A DNA stretch of 50,449 nucleotides from Oscillospiraceae bacterium. Its GTDB lineage: Bacteria; Bacillota; Clostridia; Oscillospirales; Oscillospiraceae. Under the pieces are notes generated by a model. It did no database searches and was not told the DNA's origin. It saw only the letters and a program-made list of their open reading frames with translations. The stretch covers positions 1 to 50,449 of the forward strand of contig CACYXC010000022.1 in NCBI GenBank assembly GCA_902778285.1, written 5' to 3'. Positions 33,523 through 43,166 of the stretch are shown in pieces; position 1 is the first letter of the stretch; each line of letters begins with the position of its first letter. The position numbers were made by a program, and so were the translations under genes.

Positions 33523-34740
33523 TTATTTTTTCGAGATTTTGCGTTCAAACAGCCGGCCGGGAAGCCGGCCCACATAGCCCTTGAGCTCCAGCATGGTCAG
33601 CTGTGCGAGCACCTTGGCCACCGGGAGCTGGCTGCGCTCCACGATGTCGTCCACATGGACGGGGCCTGCGTCCATGGCGGCGATGATGCGAAGCTGATCC
33701 TCGCTCAGCTCGCTGAGCTGCTGTTTTAGGTCAATATAGTCTCTGACCCCGGGCTTGTCAAGCGCGGCCTTCGGCTTTTTCTCAGCCGGCGCGGAGTGCT
33801 CCCCGACCGGCACGGGCTTCAGCGCGGGCTCCTCCGGCGCGTGCAGAGCGCTGCTCCGTTTGAGCGCGCCGGGGTAGAGCGCCTCGAACTCGCTCAGCAC
33901 GTCCCAGCCGCAGGTGACGAGCTTTGCGCCGTCCTTGAGCATGGCGAGCGTCCCGGCGCTGCCCTCCGCGTCCGCGTTGCCGGGGACGGCGAAGATCTCC
34001 TTTCCCTGCGCGGCCGCCTCCTCCACAAAGAGGCGGGTCCCGCTCTTCTCCGGGGCCTCCACGGCCAGCACGCCCAGCGAGAGGCCGGCGGTGATGCGGT
34101 TGCGCTCCCGGAAGAAGCTGCGCTGGAGCCGGGTGCCGGGCGCGTACTCGCTGATGAGCGCGCCGCGTGCCGCGACCGTCTCGGCAAGCTGCCCGCGCTC
34201 GGCCTCGTGCGGCGTGCCGAGAACGCCGATGCACCGGCCGCCCGCCGCAAGCGCGCCCCTGGCCGCCTCCGCGTCGATCCCCGCGGTCAGGCCGGAGAGG
34301 ATCACCGCGCCGGACGCCGCCATCTGATAGCTGAGATCCCGCGCCATCTTGCGTCCGTAGACGCTGGCGCGCCGGGTCCCCACCACGGCAATGGCCGGGA
34401 AGCTGTCCAGCGGCGGCAGCTCACCCCTGACATACAGTACCACCGGCGGGGCGAAAATATACCGCAGACGCGCGGGATAGGCCGCGTCCTGCATCGTGAC
34501 GATGCGCAGCTCCTGCTGCGCGCAGGCCGCCGCAATGTCCCGCACGCGGCTGAGATCTCTCTTCTCCAGCGTCTCGGCCTCCTGCCGGGTCAGGCCCGTC
34601 ATCTCGCGAAAGGCGCCGTCCGGCGAGCTGAAGGCGGTCTCCGCGTCGCCGAAGCGCTCCAAAAGCGCGGCCTTCGCGCGGAGGCTGAGCTCCGCCGAAG
34701 AGAGCCAGAGCCAGGTTTCCAATGCCGCCACCGCCGTCAC
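33523..34740 (-). CDS. dprA: DNA processing protein DprA
   Basis: The 405-aa protein starts at GTG, close behind AAGGAAAGG. An N-terminal SAM-like helical region precedes a Rossmann-like DprA fold with VVGTRRASVYGRKMARDL, SGLTAGIDAEAARGALAAGG and SEYAPGTRLQRSFFRERNRI. A C-terminal winged-helix domain covers about 345-400. DprA loads RecA on incoming single-stranded DNA during transformation. No other competence gene is in the window. It precedes topA, as in many Firmicutes. Confidence 0.95.
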   Translation of the reverse strand: MTAVAALETWLWLSSAELSLRAKAALLERFGDAETAFSSPDGAFREMTGLTRQEAETLEKRDLSRVRDIAAACAQQELRIVTMQDAAYPARLRYIFAPPVVLYVRGELPPLDSFPAIAVVGTRRASVYGRKMARDLSYQMAASGAVILSGLTAGIDAEAARGALAAGGRCIGVLGTPHEAERGQLAETVAARGALISEYAPGTRLQRSFFRERNRITAGLSLGVLAVEAPEKSGTRLFVEEAAAQGKEIFAVPGNADAEGSAGTLAMLKDGAKLVTCGWDVLSEFEALYPGALKRSSALHAPEEPALKPVPVGEHSAPAEKKPKAALDKPGVRDYIDLKQQLSELSEDQLRIIAAMDAGPVHVDDIVERSQLPVAKVLAQLTMLELKGYVGRLPGRLFERKISKK

Positions 34741-34749
34741 CGCCTTTCC

Positions 34750-35502
34750 TTACTCTTTTTCAGACTGCTCCCACATCAGCACGGAGGCCGCCACCGCCGC
34801 ATTGAGCGACTCGCTGTCCGGCCGCATGGGGATGAGGATGGTTTTCTCACAGATGCCGAGAAGCTCCGCGCTCAGGCCGCGGCCCTCGCTGCCCACGGCC
34901 AGCGCAGTGCGCCGCAGGTCCATGCCCCGGATGCTCTGCGCGTCCTCCGCCAGCGCAGCGCCGTAGAGCGGCAGCCCCTGCTCGCGCAGGAAGTCCGCGA
35001 GATACTGCACTTCGATCTCGAGAACAGTCTGCCGGAAGATGGCGCCCATGGTGGCGCGTACGGTTTTGGGGTGATAGAGGTCGGCGCAGCCGCCGGTCAG
35101 GATCACCGCGTCGATGCCGAAGGCGTTGGCGGTGCGGATGACAGTCCCGACGTTGCCGGGGTCCTGCACGCCCTCAAGGATCATGGCGCTGCGAAGCTTC
35201 GCGCTCTTGCGGCAGCCGCGGATCGCAACTGTAAACAGCGGACCGGGACTGTTGACCATGGGCGAAGCGTAGTCGAAGAGCTCCGCCGGGCAGACGTACT
35301 GCGCCGCATGGGGATACTCCCCTTCGCCGGCCCGCTCCTTCCACAGGATCGAGCTGACCTTCGCGCCGAAGCTGAGAGCTTCCCGCAGGGTCTTCATCCC
35401 GTCGCAGAGGTACTCCCCGCGCTCCCGGCGATAGGCGCCGTCGGCGGCGAGCTGCCGCACATGACGGATGTATGCGTTTTTCCGGGAGCTGATCTGCTCC
35501 AT
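34750..35502 (-). CDS. TrmH-family (SpoU) RNA 2'-O-methyltransferase
   Basis: The ATG at 35502 (MEQISSRKNAYIRHVRQL) is chosen, with GGGGG 9 nt upstream and a promoter 34 nt further on. The in-frame extension to 35811 runs into a repeat and is rejected. The 250-aa protein has an N-terminal substrate-binding domain and a SPOUT knot with the three SpoU motifs DPGNVGTVIRTANAFG, VGSEGRGLS and IPMRPDSESLNAAVAASV. It methylates a ribose in rRNA or tRNA; the target cannot be assigned. First gene of the long operon leading to ftsY. Confidence 0.93.
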   Translation of the reverse strand: MEQISSRKNAYIRHVRQLAADGAYRRERGEYLCDGMKTLREALSFGAKVSSILWKERAGEGEYPHAAQYVCPAELFDYASPMVNSPGPLFTVAIRGCRKSAKLRSAMILEGVQDPGNVGTVIRTANAFGIDAVILTGGCADLYHPKTVRATMGAIFRQTVLEIEVQYLADFLREQGLPLYGAALAEDAQSIRGMDLRRTALAVGSEGRGLSAELLGICEKTILIPMRPDSESLNAAVAASVLMWEQSEKE

Positions 35503-35535
35503 GGCCGTAAACCCCCATTTTGTATATATAATAGT

Positions 35536-35563
35536 ATCATACACAGTTTTTCCAGTTTTGCAA
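35536..35563 (-). promoter_or_regulatory. Probable promoter of the trmH-dprA-topA... operon
   Basis: On the minus strand TTGCAA (35563-35558) is followed after 16 nt by TATGAT (35541-35536), with an AT-rich TATTATATATA run just downstream. Confidence 0.55.
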
Positions 35564-35580
35564 GACCCCAAAGCAAAAAA

Positions 35581-35789
35581 ACCGGGGCAGTGCAAAGCGT
35601 CTGATGCTGAAATCTGATAGAAAGGTCGATAAAGATTTTCGAGCAGAATTTGCGCCAGGCGAGGCGAAGACCGCAGAGCATAATGGAGATATATGCCTAA
35701 GGGCTTCAACGAAGTATGGCACAAATCCTGCCGGAAAGATTCCGAGATTTCTATTAGATTCCAGTATGAAAGCTTCACACTGTCCCGTA
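35581..35789. repeat. Long imperfect single-hairpin element (about 209 bp)
   Basis: The left arm (from 35581, ACCGGGGCAGTGCAAAGCG) is complementary to the right arm (to 35789, CTTCACACTGTCCCGT) with mismatches along nearly the whole length. The symmetry centre is near 35685. Matching internal pieces include TCTGATAGAAA/TTTCTATTAGA and CAGAATTTGCGCC/GGCACAAATCCTG. I see no gene in it. It resembles a decayed MITE or a long structured RNA. It lies between the TraX-like gene and the trmH promoter and may end transcription from the former. Confidence 0.7.
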
Positions 35790-35807
35790 TTCTTTTGGAA
35801 AGAGGGC

Positions 35808-36539
35808 TCACAGGCCCCAGAGCGCCCAGCGGATCCCGGCCAGAATCAGCAGGTGCGCCGGATAAAAGAGGTAGAAGAAATACTTTCTCTGCCGCCCGCG
35901 CTGTCCGTTATACAGCCGGAACAAAACGACGTCCGGAAACGCTGCCAGCTCGAGCGTGCTGCTCGTGAAGAGCACGGCAAGCATACCGAGATCGCGCGGC
36001 ACGGGCAGCTCACGCAGCAGGTACATCAGCGAGATCACCGCCACGCCCTGCCAGCCGTAATCGGTACGGCAGAGCTCGGCGAGCCATGCCAGCGCGGCGA
36101 TAAGCAGCAGGCCCAGTGCCTGCCGCCACCATGCGGCGCGAAAGCCCTTTTTCTGCGTCAGCCACTGCCACAGAGACAGGGCGAGCAGACCGAAGAACAG
36201 CGTGAAAAAAACGTTTTGATACTTCGGTGTGAAAAAGGTCCGGTGAAGCGCCAGGTCAAAGGGCAGCTCAGAAATCAGGGCGAAGAGGCCCATGCGGAGC
36301 AGATACTTCTTCACATTGCGCGTATGCAGCAGGCCTTCGGCCAGCAGGAAGCAGTAGATGGGAAAGGCAAGCCTGCCGATGCCGCGCAGCACAAGGTACT
36401 CGTTATAGCTGACCGCGCGGAATCCGGCGATCCAGCCCGCCTCCACCAGAACCGCGGTACAATGGTCGATGAACATGGTCAGCGCCGCGATCCATTTGAG
36501 CGCGCTGCCGGATATCCCGTTTTTCTTCTCAATCTCCAT
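35808..36539 (-). CDS. TraX-family membrane protein
   Basis: The ATG at 36539 (MEIEKKNGISGSALKWIAAL) is preferred over upstream TTG extensions. The 243-aa polytopic protein has the TraX-typical opening LKWIAALTMFIDHCTAVL and about seven hydrophobic segments, ending YLFYPAHLLILAGIRWAL. TraX acetylates F pilin in plasmids. Chromosomal homologues in clostridia are common and have unknown acyltransferase-like roles. No conjugation genes are nearby. Confidence 0.88.
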   Translation of the reverse strand: MEIEKKNGISGSALKWIAALTMFIDHCTAVLVEAGWIAGFRAVSYNEYLVLRGIGRLAFPIYCFLLAEGLLHTRNVKKYLLRMGLFALISELPFDLALHRTFFTPKYQNVFFTLFFGLLALSLWQWLTQKKGFRAAWWRQALGLLLIAALAWLAELCRTDYGWQGVAVISLMYLLRELPVPRDLGMLAVLFTSSTLELAAFPDVVLFRLYNGQRGRQRKYFFYLFYPAHLLILAGIRWALWGL

Positions 36540-36570
36540 AATGATGGCCTGTCTCTCAGTGTACAACACG

Positions 36571-36640
36571 AAGAAGAATCCCCCGTTTCGGCCGTGGTTC
36601 TGTCGAAAAAGGAGATTCTTCGCTTCGCTCAGAATGGCGT
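36571..36640. repeat. Small inverted repeat downstream of the V-ATPase operon
   Basis: AAGAATCCCC near 36573 pairs with GGAGATTCTT near 36611-36620, and the adjacent ATTCTTCGCTTCGCTCAGAAT makes a second small hairpin. On the minus strand a CTCCTTTTTCG run follows the second one, so it may terminate the V-ATPase operon about 15-40 nt after the atpD stop. Confidence 0.45.
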
Positions 36641-36651
36641 GGTCTGTTCGT

Positions 36652-37305
36652 TCACATCTGGTAATGGTGGGCGTCCTGCAGGACCATTTCCTTGACCTTC
36701 AGCAGGCGCACCTTGGTGGAGTTCTCGTTCTCCTCCAGCTTCATGGTGATGTACTTGATGTTCTTCTCCAGACCGGGGATCATCACGTACTCCAGGGCGT
36801 TTACGCGGCGGCGGGTCTTCTCGATCTCCTCCGCCAGCAGCTGCATGGTCTTCTCGACCTGCGCCAGCTCCAGCATGTCCTCAAACACGCGCGCCAGCTT
36901 GTCGAGCGCGTCGTCCAGCTCGCCTGAGGTCTGCGCAAAGCCGTAGGGGTAGATCTCCGACGGGTCGTTGTTTTTTGTCGTGAAGCTGTACAGCGGCACG
37001 TTCACGCTCATGATGTTCTTGTATTTCAGCCCCAGCTCCACGCTCTGCCGCGGATAGAGCAGCGCCTGCTCCAGCATCTCGGGAGACATGATGGCGCTGG
37101 CGACCTGCAGCGAGCCGAAGGCGGCGGTCAGACCGTCCTCCACGCGGATACGAAGCTGTTTGTTGCGCTTGACCACGTCTATGAACTGGCGCATCAGCTC
37201 GTCGCGCTTGTCCTTGAGCAGCTTGTGGCCGCGCCGGGCGGTCTTCAGGCGGCCCTTGAGCTGGTTGAGCACCATTCTGGTCGGGGTTATCGTCGTATTT
37301 GCCAA
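36652..37305 (-). CDS. atpD: V-type ATP synthase subunit D
   Basis: The 217-aa central-stalk protein starts at TTG, 7 nt after GGAGGTG. It has the family opening MANTTITPTRMVLNQLKGRLKTA and long N- and C-terminal helices that form the rotor coiled coil inside A3B3. Last gene of the V-ATPase operon, separated from atpB by an 87-nt spacer that holds a copy of the GC-hairpin repeat family. Confidence 0.95.
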   Translation of the reverse strand: MANTTITPTRMVLNQLKGRLKTARRGHKLLKDKRDELMRQFIDVVKRNKQLRIRVEDGLTAAFGSLQVASAIMSPEMLEQALLYPRQSVELGLKYKNIMSVNVPLYSFTTKNNDPSEIYPYGFAQTSGELDDALDKLARVFEDMLELAQVEKTMQLLAEEIEKTRRRVNALEYVMIPGLEKNIKYITMKLEENENSTKVRLLKVKEMVLQDAHHYQM

Positions 37306-37329
37306 AGAGTTTCACCTCCGTATTGTTTG

Positions 37330-37386
37330 GTTTGCTTCCCACCCGGGGAAGCTGTTTCTCCCCTCCCCTTTTGGGGAGGCTTCACG
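37330..37386 (-). repeat. GC-hairpin repeat relative between atpB and atpD
   Basis: CTTCCCACCCGGGGAAG and CTCCCCTTTTGGGGAG-type hairpins fill the atpB-atpD spacer. The GCCTCCCC-AAAA-GGGGAGG module resembles the units at 31201-31245 and 22683-23026. It could tune atpD expression within the operon. Confidence 0.5.
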
Positions 37387-37392
37387 GGAAGC

Positions 37393-38766
37393 TCAGTTCT
37401 TCGGCAGATACTTCTCGATAAACTCCGGCTTGATGCGTTTGAGCTCGCGGCGCGGGAGGATCGACAGCAGCTCCCAGCCGATGTCCAGCGTCTCTTCGAT
37501 GCTGCGGTTGGTGTTGTTGCCCTGGCTGACGTAGACCTTCTCAAACTCCTCGGCAAACTTCGCGAAGAGCTTGTCGTCCTCGCTCAGCGCGGCCTCGCCC
37601 AGGATGGTCATGAGCTCCTTGGCGTCCTTGCCGCGGGAGTAGGCGGCAAAGAGCTGGTTCATGGTGCCGGCGTGGTCCTCGCGGGTCTTGCCGACGCCGA
37701 TGCCTTTGTCCTTCAGACGGCTCAGGGAGGGCAGCACGTCCACGGGCGGGACGATGCCCTTGCGGTGCAGGTCGCGGCTGAGGATGATCTGGCCCTCGGT
37801 GATATAGCCGGTCAGGTCGGGGATCGGGTGGGTCTTGTCGTCCTCGGGCATGGTCAGGATGGGGATCATGGTGATCGAGCCCTTCTTGCCCTGGCGGCGG
37901 CCGGCGCGCTCGTATAGCGTGGCGAGGTCGGTGTACAGGTAGCCGGGATAACCGCGGCGGCCGGGAACTTCCTTCTTGGCCGCGGAGACCTCACGCAGGG
38001 CCTCGGCATAGTTGGTGATGTCGGTCAGGATGACCAGCACCTGCATGTCCTTCTCGAAGGCCAGGTACTCGGCGGCGGTCAGCGCCACGCGCGGCGTGGC
38101 GATACGCTCGACCGCGGGGTCGTTGGCGAGGTTGGAGAAGACCACGGTGCGGTCGATGGCGCCGGTGCGGCGGAAGTCGTTGATGAAGTACTCGGACTCC
38201 TCGAAGGTGATGCCGATGGCGGCAAAGACGACGGCGAAGGTCTCATTGTCGCCCAGCACGCGGGCCTGACGGGCGATCTGGGCCGCCAGCGCCGCATGCG
38301 GCAGGCCGGAGCCGGAGAAGATCGGCAGCTTCTGGCCGCGGACCAGGGTGTTCAGGCCGTCGATCGTGCTCACGCCGGTCTGGATGAACTCCGCCGGGTA
38401 GGCGCGGGCGGCGGGGTTCATGGGCAGGCCGTTGATGTCGTTATGGGCGTCGGCCAGGATGGCGGGGCCGCCGTCGATGGGCTGGCCCATGCCGTTGAAG
38501 ACGCGGCCGAGCATGTCCTCGGACACGGCCAGCTGCTGGGGATGGCCCAGGAAGCGGACCTTGCTTTCGGCGAGGTTGATGCCCTGTGCGGATTCGAAGA
38601 GCTGAACGACCGCGCGGTCGCCCTCGACCTCCAGCACCTTGCAGCGGCGGGTATCGCCGTTGGGCAGCTCGATCTCGCCCAGCTCGTCGTAGGTGACGCC
38701 CTCGACGTGCTCCACGATCATCAGAGGGCTCGCGATCTCTCTTATGGTCTTATACTCTTTGATCAT
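37393..38766 (-). CDS. atpB: V-type ATP synthase subunit B
   Basis: The 457-aa non-catalytic subunit of the A3B3 ring has the conserved regions [40 protein letters not shown] and [24 protein letters not shown] subunits naturally lack a P-loop and contribute the arginine finger. Length is normal. The ATG overlaps the atpA stop (ATGA). Confidence 0.96.
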   Translation of the reverse strand: MIKEYKTIREIASPLMIVEHVEGVTYDELGEIELPNGDTRRCKVLEVEGDRAVVQLFESAQGINLAESKVRFLGHPQQLAVSEDMLGRVFNGMGQPIDGGPAILADAHNDINGLPMNPAARAYPAEFIQTGVSTIDGLNTLVRGQKLPIFSGSGLPHAALAAQIARQARVLGDNETFAVVFAAIGITFEESEYFINDFRRTGAIDRTVVFSNLANDPAVERIATPRVALTAAEYLAFEKDMQVLVILTDITNYAEALREVSAAKKEVPGRRGYPGYLYTDLATLYERAGRRQGKKGSITMIPILTMPEDDKTHPIPDLTGYITEGQIILSRDLHRKGIVPPVDVLPSLSRLKDKGIGVGKTREDHAGTMNQLFAAYSRGKDAKELMTILGEAALSEDDKLFAKFAEEFEKVYVSQGNNTNRSIEETLDIGWELLSILPRRELKRIKPEFIEKYLPKN

Positions 38767-40484
38767 TCGTCCTCACCTCCGGCAATGACTTCCTCGATCT
38801 CTTTCTTCATCTGCGCGGCAATGGCGTCATAGTCGGCCTTGAAGGAGGCGGCGTCTGCCATCTTGGCGCGGCCAAGACGCTCGCGCGAGTCGATGGCGAA
38901 GAGCGCGTTCATGTCAGCCCCCTTCGCGAGCGCGTCGCGGCAGAGCGTGTCGTAACGGAGCACCAGATCCATCAGCGCGAACTGCTTGGCGTAGGAGGAA
39001 TAGGCGTCCTCATCCACGAAGGCGTTCTGCTGCAGAAAGTCCTCGCGGATGCTCTTGGCTGTCTCCATGGTGAGACGGTCCGCGGGAGACAGGGCGTCCT
39101 GTCCGACCAGACGGACGATCTCCTGCAGCTCGCTCTCCTCCTGCAGGATGTGCATGGCCTTGGTCCGGTTCTGCATGTACGCCTCGCCGAACTGCTCGGT
39201 GTACCAGGGTGCGAGCGTGTCCAGATACAGGGAGTAGGAGGTTAGCCAGTTGATGGCCGGGAAGTGGCGGGCGTAGGCAAGGCTGGAGTCCAGCGCCCAG
39301 AAGACCTTGACGATACGCATCGTGGCCTGGGACACGGGCTCGGAAATATCGCCGCCCGGAGGCGACACGGCGCCGATGGCCGTGACGGAGCCGCGGCGTT
39401 CGTCGCTGCCGAGGCATTCGACCACGCCGGCGCGCTCATAGAACTGCGCCAGACGGGAGGCCAGATACGCGGGGTAGCCCTCTTCGCCGGGCATCTCTTC
39501 CAGACGGCCGGACATCTCACGCAGAGCCTCGGCCCAGCGGGAGGTGGAGTCGGCCAGGACGGCCACGTCGTAGCCCATGTCGCGGAAGTATTCGGCGATG
39601 GTGATGCCGGTGTAGATGGAGGCCTCGCGGGCCGCCACGGGCATGTCGGAGGTGTTGGCGATCAGCACGGTGCGCTTCATCAGCGGCTCGCCGTTTCTGG
39701 GGTCCTTCAGCTCGGGGAACTCCATCAGAACGTCGGTCATCTCGTTGCCGCGCTCGCCGCAGCCGATGTAGATGACGATGTCCACGTCGGACCACTTGGC
39801 CAGCTGGTGCTGGCCCTTGGCGATGGGGAACATCGTGTCGATGATGCGCTGGCCCGAGTTCATGGGACGGGCCGGCACATATTTTCTCACATAGGGTCTG
39901 GCGACGCGGACGGGCCAGCGCTGCATCATGGTGAGTTCATGCTCTTTGCCCTTCTCGTCGCGCACGACGGCGATCACGTCGGTGACCACATGCTCGCCGC
40001 TGTCCACGCTCACGACCTCGCCGCTGACGCCGCGGGGGACCATGATCTTGTGGAGGATGGCGCTGGTCTCCTGCACGGTGCCGAGCACGTCGCCCGCGAT
40101 GACCTTGTCGCCGGGCTTTGCCACGGGCACGAAATCCCATTTCTTTTCCCGGTTGAGCGCGGGCACGTCGGTGCCGCGGGTGATGCAGTCGCCCGTCAGG
40201 GCGCGCATCTCGGGCAGGGGGCGCTGGATGCCGTCGTAAATGTTGTCCAGCATGCCGGGTCCGAGCTCGACGGACAGAGGCATCCCGGTGGTGACGACCG
40301 CGGCGCCGGGGCCGAGGCCGGAGGTCTCCTCATAGACCTGGATGGAGGCGCTGTCGCCGGTCATATTCAGGATCTCGCCGATCAGGTGCTGAGAGCCTAC
40401 GCGCACAACGTCGGAGACGTTGGCGTCCGCCAGGCCCTCCGCCACGACAAGCGGACCGGATACTTTGGTAACTCTTCCGCTCAT
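38763..40484 (-). CDS. atpA: V-type ATP synthase catalytic subunit A lacking the P-loop
   Basis: The ATG at 40484 is chosen, with AAAGGAAG 8 nt upstream. The 573-aa catalytic subunit is collinear with family members (normally about 585-595 aa) except at one point. Between FPIAKG and QHQLAKWSD, where homologues carry about 16 residues including the Walker A GPFGAGKT, nothing is present; G224 is followed directly by Q225 (bases 39813/39812). The reading frame is kept, and the later motifs ([11 protein letters not shown], Walker B region [28 protein letters not shown]) are intact. Without a P-loop Lys and Thr it should not hydrolyse ATP. This is either a real loss or a sequence or assembly error. 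Confidence 0.95.
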   Translation of the reverse strand: MSGRVTKVSGPLVVAEGLADANVSDVVRVGSQHLIGEILNMTGDSASIQVYEETSGLGPGAAVVTTGMPLSVELGPGMLDNIYDGIQRPLPEMRALTGDCITRGTDVPALNREKKWDFVPVAKPGDKVIAGDVLGTVQETSAILHKIMVPRGVSGEVVSVDSGEHVVTDVIAVVRDEKGKEHELTMMQRWPVRVARPYVRKYVPARPMNSGQRIIDTMFPIAKGQHQLAKWSDVDIVIYIGCGERGNEMTDVLMEFPELKDPRNGEPLMKRTVLIANTSDMPVAAREASIYTGITIAEYFRDMGYDVAVLADSTSRWAEALREMSGRLEEMPGEEGYPAYLASRLAQFYERAGVVECLGSDERRGSVTAIGAVSPPGGDISEPVSQATMRIVKVFWALDSSLAYARHFPAINWLTSYSLYLDTLAPWYTEQFGEAYMQNRTKAMHILQEESELQEIVRLVGQDALSPADRLTMETAKSIREDFLQQNAFVDEDAYSSYAKQFALMDLVLRYDTLCRDALAKGADMNALFAIDSRERLGRAKMADAASFKADYDAIAAQMKKEIEEVIAGGEDE

Positions 40485-40504
40485 AAGCAAAACTTCCTTT
40501 CGAT

Positions 40505-40825
40505 TTAGTCGCCCAGAATATTGGTGCCGACGGCGCGCTCGACGGCTGCTTTCAGCGCCGACTGGCCGAGGCCGATGCTGCCCTCGCGGCCGGGGATCAG
40601 AATGACGGCCGGGGTGGGGCTGTCCTTGAATTTGTCGATTTCCGCGCTCAGCTGCTGGGCCAGGCCCTCCTCGATGTAGATGATGGCATAGTCCTCGCTC
40701 TCGCGGGTGAGGCGGCGCAGCGCGTCCTTCGCCTCCTGGGCGTTGGCGGCGGGGCAGGTGTCCAGCCCCAGCGCCTTGAAGCCCATGACGGTCTCTCTGC
40801 CGCCGATTACTGCAATTTTAAGCAT
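40505..40825 (-). CDS. atpF: V-type ATP synthase subunit F
   Basis: The ATG at 40825 ([20 protein letters not shown]) is chosen; three extra in-frame codons upstream are unlikely. The 106-aa protein has the usual Rossmann-like N-terminal half and [12 protein letters not shown]. It binds the central stalk subunit D and modulates activity. It overlaps atpC by 8 nt and precedes atpA by 20 nt. Confidence 0.93.
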   Translation of the reverse strand: MLKIAVIGGRETVMGFKALGLDTCPAANAQEAKDALRRLTRESEDYAIIYIEEGLAQQLSAEIDKFKDSPTPAVILIPGREGSIGLGQSALKAAVERAVGTNILGD

Positions 40826-41807
40826 ACAGATCACGCAGCCTTTCCCGGATGACCTGTGGCGTGATGCCCGCGAGTCTCCCCGTCAGGATCATGCGCACCG
40901 CGGTGAGCTCGTTCTCCACGGCCGCCTGATAGGCGATCACCGGCTCCTCGCCGTAGCCGACCAGCTTGGCCTGCGCCAGATAGGCGTTGACCGCGTTGTC
41001 GCAGGCGAGCTCGAACTTGGTCAGCGGACCGCCCTTCACGGCCTCGGCGCCGAGCGCCGCGGCTTCGGAAAGACGGGTGCTCTCAAACAGGGCGGCGAGC
41101 CCTTCGGCGCCCGCGGCGATGAGCCTGCGCGGCTCGATGGAGCCGCCGGGTACCAGCGCCTCCTGCAGGTAGCCGCTGTCCTTGCCCATGCGAAGGGTGC
41201 GCACGGCCGAGCGCAGGTTGGTGCTGTCGGCCAGGATGGCAGCGTAGCCCCTGAGGAACTTGCTGTCGGCGGCGTCCGCGATCTCCTTCAGCTCGCCGAA
41301 ATACGCCTTGTCCAGGCTGAAATCCGCAAGCTGGGGGTTGGCCGTACGGGCGAGGATGCTTTTGGCTTCCGCCACCGCGGCGGCAAAGGCCTTCGGCAGC
41401 TCGCGGAAATCGTCCTCCCGGACGGCCTCCAGCAGCGCTTCGGGCTTCACCCGACCGGAGGGAGAGAGCAGCGCGCTCTCGTCCAGATTCTGGGCCTCCG
41501 CCTTCAAAATCACCTTGGCGTTGTGGTAGTCGTACTTGACGCGGAAAAAGTCCACCAGCGCCTTTTCTGGCACCATGGATTCCAGCTCTCTGCCGAGCGC
41601 CGCGCGGCGCTCAGCCAGAAGCTGTTCGATCTCTCCCGCCTTTTTCTGGGACATGTCCTCATAGCCGCAGTCGGTCAGGAGCTTGGCGCACTCCTCGAAG
41701 GAAGGCGCATCCAGCATGCGCTCGGCCTTCTCGCGCGAGAGCATGCCGGGCTCCCGGGCCCGCAGCATGGCGGAGAGGAAAAGATACGCTTCTTTCTTCT
41801 TTGCCAA
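40818..41807 (-). CDS. atpC: V-type ATP synthase subunit C
   Basis: The 329-aa, mostly helical protein connects the central stalk to the membrane rotor (subunit d in eukaryotes). It starts at TTG (MAKKKEAYLFLSAMLRARE), 9 nt after GGAGGG, and has the typical KYDYHNAKVILKA segment. It follows atpE by 27 nt. Confidence 0.92.
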   Translation of the reverse strand: MAKKKEAYLFLSAMLRAREPGMLSREKAERMLDAPSFEECAKLLTDCGYEDMSQKKAGEIEQLLAERRAALGRELESMVPEKALVDFFRVKYDYHNAKVILKAEAQNLDESALLSPSGRVKPEALLEAVREDDFRELPKAFAAAVAEAKSILARTANPQLADFSLDKAYFGELKEIADAADSKFLRGYAAILADSTNLRSAVRTLRMGKDSGYLQEALVPGGSIEPRRLIAAGAEGLAALFESTRLSEAAALGAEAVKGGPLTKFELACDNAVNAYLAQAKLVGYGEEPVIAYQAAVENELTAVRMILTGRLAGITPQVIRERLRDLYA

Positions 41808-41834
41808 ATTTGATTCCCTCCTTTGCCTGAGGGC

Positions 41835-42422
41835 TTATGCAAAGAGGATGCCTGCGATCTCGGCAGACAGATCTCCCCGCGCGAGGTCCACGAGGAGCTC
41901 GGCGGTGCAGTTGGCCTCGACGTTGCCGCGGCGCAGGATCAGACCGCCGGCGAAATCGCCCGTCTCTTCGGCGAGCGTCAGCTTTCCGCCGTCGAGCTTC
42001 GCGTTCGCGGCGGCGGCGACCTTTTCGCCCACGGCCTTCCGGTCCCGGGCATTGAGAAGGATCTCCTCATCCCCGGTGACGGAGGCTTTGGCGGCAAGGC
42101 CGGCGAGGAAAGCCACGTATTCCTCCTCGGGCAGCGCGCAGAGGGCCTCCAGCGCCTTGTCGAAGGCGAGAGAGACCATCTCCTGCTTGACGGCCAGCGT
42201 GCCCTTGCGCGCCTCCATCTGGTCGATGCGGACGCGGCTGTCCACCTCGTCCTGACAGGCCTTCACGCCGGCGCGGATCCTCTCGGAATAACGTTCCGCC
42301 GCCTGTCTGTCAAACTCGGCCTTGATCCCGGCGCACTGCTGCTCTGCCTGAGCGAGGATCGCGTCAGCCTGCGCCTTCGCGTCAGCCTGGATATGCGCGA
42401 TGATTTTATCAGTGCCTTTCAT
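41835..42422 (-). CDS. atpE: V-type ATP synthase subunit E
   Basis: The 195-aa peripheral stalk subunit has an N-terminal helix rich in Ala/Lys/Gln (MKGTDKIIAHIQADAKAQADAILAQAEQQ) and a globular C-terminal half. It pairs with the small coiled-coil G/H subunit encoded at the start of the operon. AAGGAG precedes the ATG. It follows atpK by 19 nt. Confidence 0.92.
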   Translation of the reverse strand: MKGTDKIIAHIQADAKAQADAILAQAEQQCAGIKAEFDRQAAERYSERIRAGVKACQDEVDSRVRIDQMEARKGTLAVKQEMVSLAFDKALEALCALPEEEYVAFLAGLAAKASVTGDEEILLNARDRKAVGEKVAAAANAKLDGGKLTLAEETGDFAGGLILRRGNVEANCTAELLVDLARGDLSAEIAGILFA

Positions 42423-42441
42423 AGTCCGCTCCTTACCGCGA

Positions 42442-42939
<498 letters not shown>

Positions 42940-42980
42940 CTAAGTACTGTTTTTGTTATAGACGATTTATGCTGGGAACA

Positions 42981-43160
42981 GACAAACTCAGTTTGTCGGC
43001 CCGGGGGGAATCGAAATCGTTTTTGACGGGGCTTTGCCTCGTCAAAAACTCCCCGAGGCGAACCGAGTGAGCCCTCGCTTCGACCAGGCGAGGCGTCTCA
43101 CGCGAGCCTCGCGCGATAAAAGCGAGTCCCTCAATTGCAAAACCGGAGTTTTGCAATTGA
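42981..43160. repeat. Hairpin array inside the V-ATPase operon (atpI-atpK spacer)
   Basis: Three stems follow each other: GACAAACT/AGTTTGTC (42981-42997), a 14-bp stem with one wobble GTTTTTGACGGGGC/GCCTCGTCAAAAAC (43019-43049), and a perfect 13-bp stem TCAATTGCAAAAC/GTTTTGCAATTGA (43131-43160). The GGAATCG-like word before the second stem and the order of stems resemble the array at 5399-5757. No gene is supported. It must be transcribed as part of the operon. Confidence 0.75.
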
Positions 43161-43166
43161 AAGCAT

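Noticed and set aside
33510-33575. 22-residue N-terminal extension of topA
   Set aside because: MAKAKDLVIVESP at 33509 is the canonical start, with AGGAG at the right distance.
35503-35811. N-terminal extension of the TrmH-family protein by 103 residues, and small minus-strand ORFs in the same region
   Set aside because: The extension runs through the promoter and the long hairpin element and has no homology to the family. The ATG at 35502 has a ribosome site and gives a normal SpoU protein.
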